A stretch of DNA of 64,000 nucleotides from Acidobacteriota bacterium (lineage in GTDB: Bacteria > Acidobacteriota > Terriglobia > Terriglobales > Acidobacteriaceae): NCBI GenBank assembly GCA_021792795.1, contig JAJYUB010000003.1:1-64000 (forward strand). The letters run 5' to 3'. A program made the position numbers and the translations under genes. The notes beneath the pieces are model-generated. The model was not told the origin of the DNA. It searched no databases and saw only the letters and a program-made list of their open reading frames with translations. Positions 61,683 to 64,000 of this stretch are shown here, one piece after another. How positions within the stretch are numbered: position 1 is the first letter of the stretch; every line of letters starts with the position of its first letter.

Positions 61683-62459
61683 ATGCCAAGCAAGCGAGTC
61701 GAAGATCGCACCCAACCTCGCGAGACGATCGTTCAGGGTTTTGCCTCCACCTGCGGTGTCTTGGCCATTGGGCTCTTTATCGTCACATTTTTGTTTCAGA
61801 ACTTCGTCATCCCGTCCTCGTCGATGGCGAGCACTTTGCTTGTTGGCGATCACGTGATGGTTGAACGCCAGGCTCTAGCTCCAGCCGCGAAGTGGGCCCC
61901 GTTCTTGCACTATCGGGACGTGCATCGTGGCGATATCATCGTCTTCTACAAACCAACAGGGCAGCCCAGCGGGGAACACATATTTATGGTCAAGCGCGTG
62001 ATTGGAATTCCTGGGGACAGGATTCACCTTCGAAACGGAATCGTTTACCTCAACGGGGTCGCCCAGAATGAGCCTGAAGTAACAACGCCGACTTCCTCGC
62101 CTTACGATGCCTATGTGAACGATTTTCCTTCGGTGGGCCCATGGAGGGAACCAGGAGTGACGGCCGAGTGGTCGGTCATGCTGCCCACATATATTCACGA
62201 CGGAGACCTTGTCGTTCCGCCAGGGAAATATTTTGCGATGGGCGACAACCGTGACAATAGTCTGGATAGCCGTTACTGGGGCTTCGTCCCACGCGAGAAC
62301 ATTATCGGGCGTCCACTATTCGTGTACTGGTCCATTGTCATGCCCGAATCGGGCGTAGACGAAGCGCCGCTCTCCGAGCGAGCGGGATCGACAATGCATG
62401 AGTTGGCCCATTTCTTCGATCGGACTCGCTGGAGAAGAACTTTCCATCGAATTGAGTGA
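61683..62459 (+). CDS. lepB: Signal peptidase I
   Basis: A 258-residue membrane-bound serine protease that removes signal peptides at the outer face of the inner membrane. One N-terminal helix (GVLAIGLFIVTFLFQNFVI) leads to the catalytic box IPSSSMASTL (nucleophile S47), then FMVKRVIGIPGDRI (base K104) and MGDNRDNSLDSRYWGFVP. All three boxes of the family are intact, though PSSSM replaces the common PSGSM. It is divergent from the GH18 gene and ends 134 bases before the LacI-type operator. Confidence 0.92.
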   Translation: MPSKRVEDRTQPRETIVQGFASTCGVLAIGLFIVTFLFQNFVIPSSSMASTLLVGDHVMVERQALAPAAKWAPFLHYRDVHRGDIIVFYKPTGQPSGEHIFMVKRVIGIPGDRIHLRNGIVYLNGVAQNEPEVTTPTSSPYDAYVNDFPSVGPWREPGVTAEWSVMLPTYIHDGDLVVPPGKYFAMGDNRDNSLDSRYWGFVPRENIIGRPLFVYWSIVMPESGVDEAPLSERAGSTMHELAHFFDRTRWRRTFHRIE

Positions 62460-62592
62460 TCGAGGCAGCCGTGTCTACCGGCATTTTATTCCTGCGGGAC
62501 CATGGGTCTCAGAGCAAACGTCCTTGCGACGGTTCTCTCCGGTGTCCAAGTCGACGGGCAGCGATATCTCGTCTCGCCTCCAATCTTTCTTA

Positions 62593-62620
62593 TTGAATCG
62601 TTTGAAAGATCATGTATTTT
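62593..62620 (+). promoter_or_regulatory. Operator and promoter of the LacI-family regulator gene
   Basis: TTGAATCGTTTGAA (62593-62606) is a 14-base near-palindrome with the central CG and AA-n-CG-n-TT core of LacI-family operators. It overlaps a possible promoter, TTGAAT (62593-62598), 16-base spacer, TATTTT (62615-62620). The regulator start is 180 bases downstream. A 13-of-14 match on the other strand occurs just after the gene, which supports autoregulation. Confidence 0.6.
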
Positions 62621-62799
62621 ATAGATACCTATTTCAAACCTACCGCATCGGGCAGGCGGAACGAAGCAGAGGAGCGAATGGTTGGATGCGCAACTCTGTC
62701 ATCGGATGGATGTTGGCTGCGACGCGCGCGGTGGAAAAGCACGCGATCGATGTGATGATCGGCGCGCAAACGGTCTCGCGCTGGGTATGCACTTAATGT
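62621..62799. other. Leader between operator and LacI-family gene
   Basis: A frame ending at 62796 reads MRNSVIGWMLAATRAVEKHA followed by 16 residues, but it has no recognisable homology and stops three bases before the regulator ATG. It might be a leader peptide; otherwise nothing is seen here. Confidence 0.3.
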
Positions 62800-63921
62800 A
62801 TGGCGATACGAAAAGACGGACAAAATAGTTTCTCGCGCACCACTCTGGCGGATGTCGCACGCGAAAGTGGGTTCTCCCCCTCAACGATTTCTATCGTTTT
62901 GAATGAAGCCCCCATTTCCAGGTACGTCGCGGCAAAGACCAAGGAACATATCCGTGAGGTTGCCAAGCGCCTGGACTACCGGCCCGATGCCTTCGGACGG
63001 TCCCTGCGAAAACGGCGCAGTCACACCATCGGTGTGATGATCTTCGATATCTCCGACCCCTTCTGCACGCTCATTCTGCAGGGCATTGAAAAGAGCCTCC
63101 ATTCCACCGAATTTCTGCCTTTTATCGTCGATGCCCATAACCAGCGGGAGCAATTCGAGCGCTACCTGGCCATGCTGCTGGAATACCGGGTGGAAGGCCT
63201 GATCGTCGTGGCGAATTGGCTGTTTATCGACATTGAGACGCTGTCGGAGCTGGAGCGGCATCGGGTGCCGACGGTCCTGGTTGGGTCGGAGATGCGCAGC
63301 GGTCCTCTCGGTTCCGTCCTGGTGAATAACGAGCAAGGCGGTTATCTCGCGCTGCAACACCTGCATTCGCTGGGACACAGAAAAATTGCTTTCATCCGCG
63401 GACCTCGCCAGTTGTGGGACAGCAGCCGTCGCTGGGACGGTGTGCTCCGCTTTGCCGCCGAAGTCGGGCTCAAGATGCCGAAAAAATGGGTGGTGGAATT
63501 GACCGGCTCTTCAGAGTCCAACTCGAGTTTTGACGAGGGCAGATCTTTGACCTCCACCATGTTGCAGAACGATGCAGGCTTTACTGCGCTGCTGGCCTTC
63601 GACGATCTCACCGCATTCGGCGCCGTCCGAGCATTGCGCGACTTTGGCCGAAGTGTTCCGGAAGACTGTTCTGTTTTGGGCTTTGACGACGTCCCGCATG
63701 CCGCGCTCTTCAACCCCAGCCTTTCAACCGTGCGCCAGCCGATGGAGCGAATGGGTTCCATTGCCGTGGGACGGATTCTCAACGAAATTCAGCAGGGTGG
63801 GGAAGTCGCGCCGGGAAAGGGCCGCGTCGACCTGCTGCCGCCGGAACTGGTCCAGCGTGAATCGACGGGTGCCATCCATCCAACAAGCAAGATTTTGGCC
63901 CGAAAAATTGGGAAAATTTAA
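62800..63921 (+). CDS. LacI-family transcriptional regulator
   Basis: A 373-residue repressor with an N-terminal helix-turn-helix (TTLADVARESGFSPSTISIV, then LNEAPISRYVAAKT, then HIREVAKRLDYRPDAFGRSL) and a periplasmic-binding-like effector domain from about residue 68 (HTIGVMIFDISDPFCTLILQ, VLGFDDVPHAALFNPSLSTV). The effector is probably a sugar but cannot be read from the sequence. ATG 62800 is the first codon of the frame. Operators with almost identical sequence lie 194 bases upstream and 42 bases downstream of the coding region, so it likely represses itself and the gene beyond the window edge. Confidence 0.9.
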   Translation: MAIRKDGQNSFSRTTLADVARESGFSPSTISIVLNEAPISRYVAAKTKEHIREVAKRLDYRPDAFGRSLRKRRSHTIGVMIFDISDPFCTLILQGIEKSLHSTEFLPFIVDAHNQREQFERYLAMLLEYRVEGLIVVANWLFIDIETLSELERHRVPTVLVGSEMRSGPLGSVLVNNEQGGYLALQHLHSLGHRKIAFIRGPRQLWDSSRRWDGVLRFAAEVGLKMPKKWVVELTGSSESNSSFDEGRSLTSTMLQNDAGFTALLAFDDLTAFGAVRALRDFGRSVPEDCSVLGFDDVPHAALFNPSLSTVRQPMERMGSIAVGRILNEIQQGGEVAPGKGRVDLLPPELVQRESTGAIHPTSKILARKIGKI

Positions 63922-63926
63922 ATTCC

Positions 63927-63976
63927 TTGACAGCGACATCGGAATTGCTTAAAACGCTATTATTCAAACGATTCTA
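63927..63976 (+). promoter_or_regulatory. Promoter with LacI-type operator for the next gene
   Basis: TTGACA (63927-63932), 17-base spacer, and TAAAAC (63950-63955) form a promoter directed out of the window. TTCAAACGATTCTA (63963-63976) just downstream of the -10 box matches 13 of 14 positions of the reverse complement of the operator at 62593-62606. A repressor bound at the start site would block transcription of the unseen downstream gene. Confidence 0.65.
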
Positions 63977-64000
63977 TGTTCCCGTGCATCGAACGCTCCT

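Overview
The window looks like a chromosomal segment of an Acidobacteriota bacterium (class Terriglobia). The pointers are the C-terminal half of an Oar-like TonB-dependent receptor, a gapless argR-C-B-D-F/G-H operon, several secreted glycoside hydrolases, TreY/TreZ, a class II ribonucleotide reductase and an even, moderately high GC content. This taxonomic reading is inference from gene content; no rRNA is present. No tRNA, rRNA or CRISPR array was seen.

Layout. 1-9.7 kb: an IS630 transposase tail abuts a truncated TonB receptor. A possible muropeptide-scavenging group follows (GH20 hexosaminidase, sodium/solute symporter, decayed NlpC/P60 peptidase, Tat-exported dipeptide epimerase), then a secreted subtilase and a sugar porter cut off by an IS1634-like transposase remnant. 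9.7-19.6 kb: HdeD-like membrane protein, FAD oxidoreductase, tagaturonate reductase, MFS exporter, diguanylate cyclase, an unusual NRAMP transporter and a tandem universal stress protein. 19.7-24.2 kb: cytochrome c maturation operon (ccmF, ccmH, small CcmI-like protein, unknown exported protein) behind a perfect TGTGA-N6-TCACA palindrome.

24.2-38.8 kb is the most distinctive block. It holds a short cyclic-beta-1,2-glucan-synthase-like protein without the GH94 half, translationally coupled to an ABC exporter; a divergent GH15-treZ-treY operon for trehalose synthesis; and a Tat-exported GH144-like glucanase. Together they suggest an envelope or osmoadaptive glucan/trehalose system.

39.0-50.5 kb: a decaying 2-oxoacid dehydrogenase E1 pair, argJ, an orphan ABC ATPase, and the complete arginine operon with two tandem ARG-box-like palindromes over the argR promoter. 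50.6-58.1 kb: acyl-CoA synthetase, a phosphofructokinase with pyrophosphate-type residues, an excisionase-like HTH protein and nrdJ. 58.2-64 kb: secreted GH16 and GH18 hydrolases, signal peptidase I, and a LacI-family regulator bracketed by two near-identical operator palindromes, the second over a promoter for a gene beyond the window edge.

Start codons were reassigned where a Shine-Dalgarno sequence, operon overlap or signal peptide favoured a shorter form than the longest open frame. Function calls rest on motif recognition by eye.
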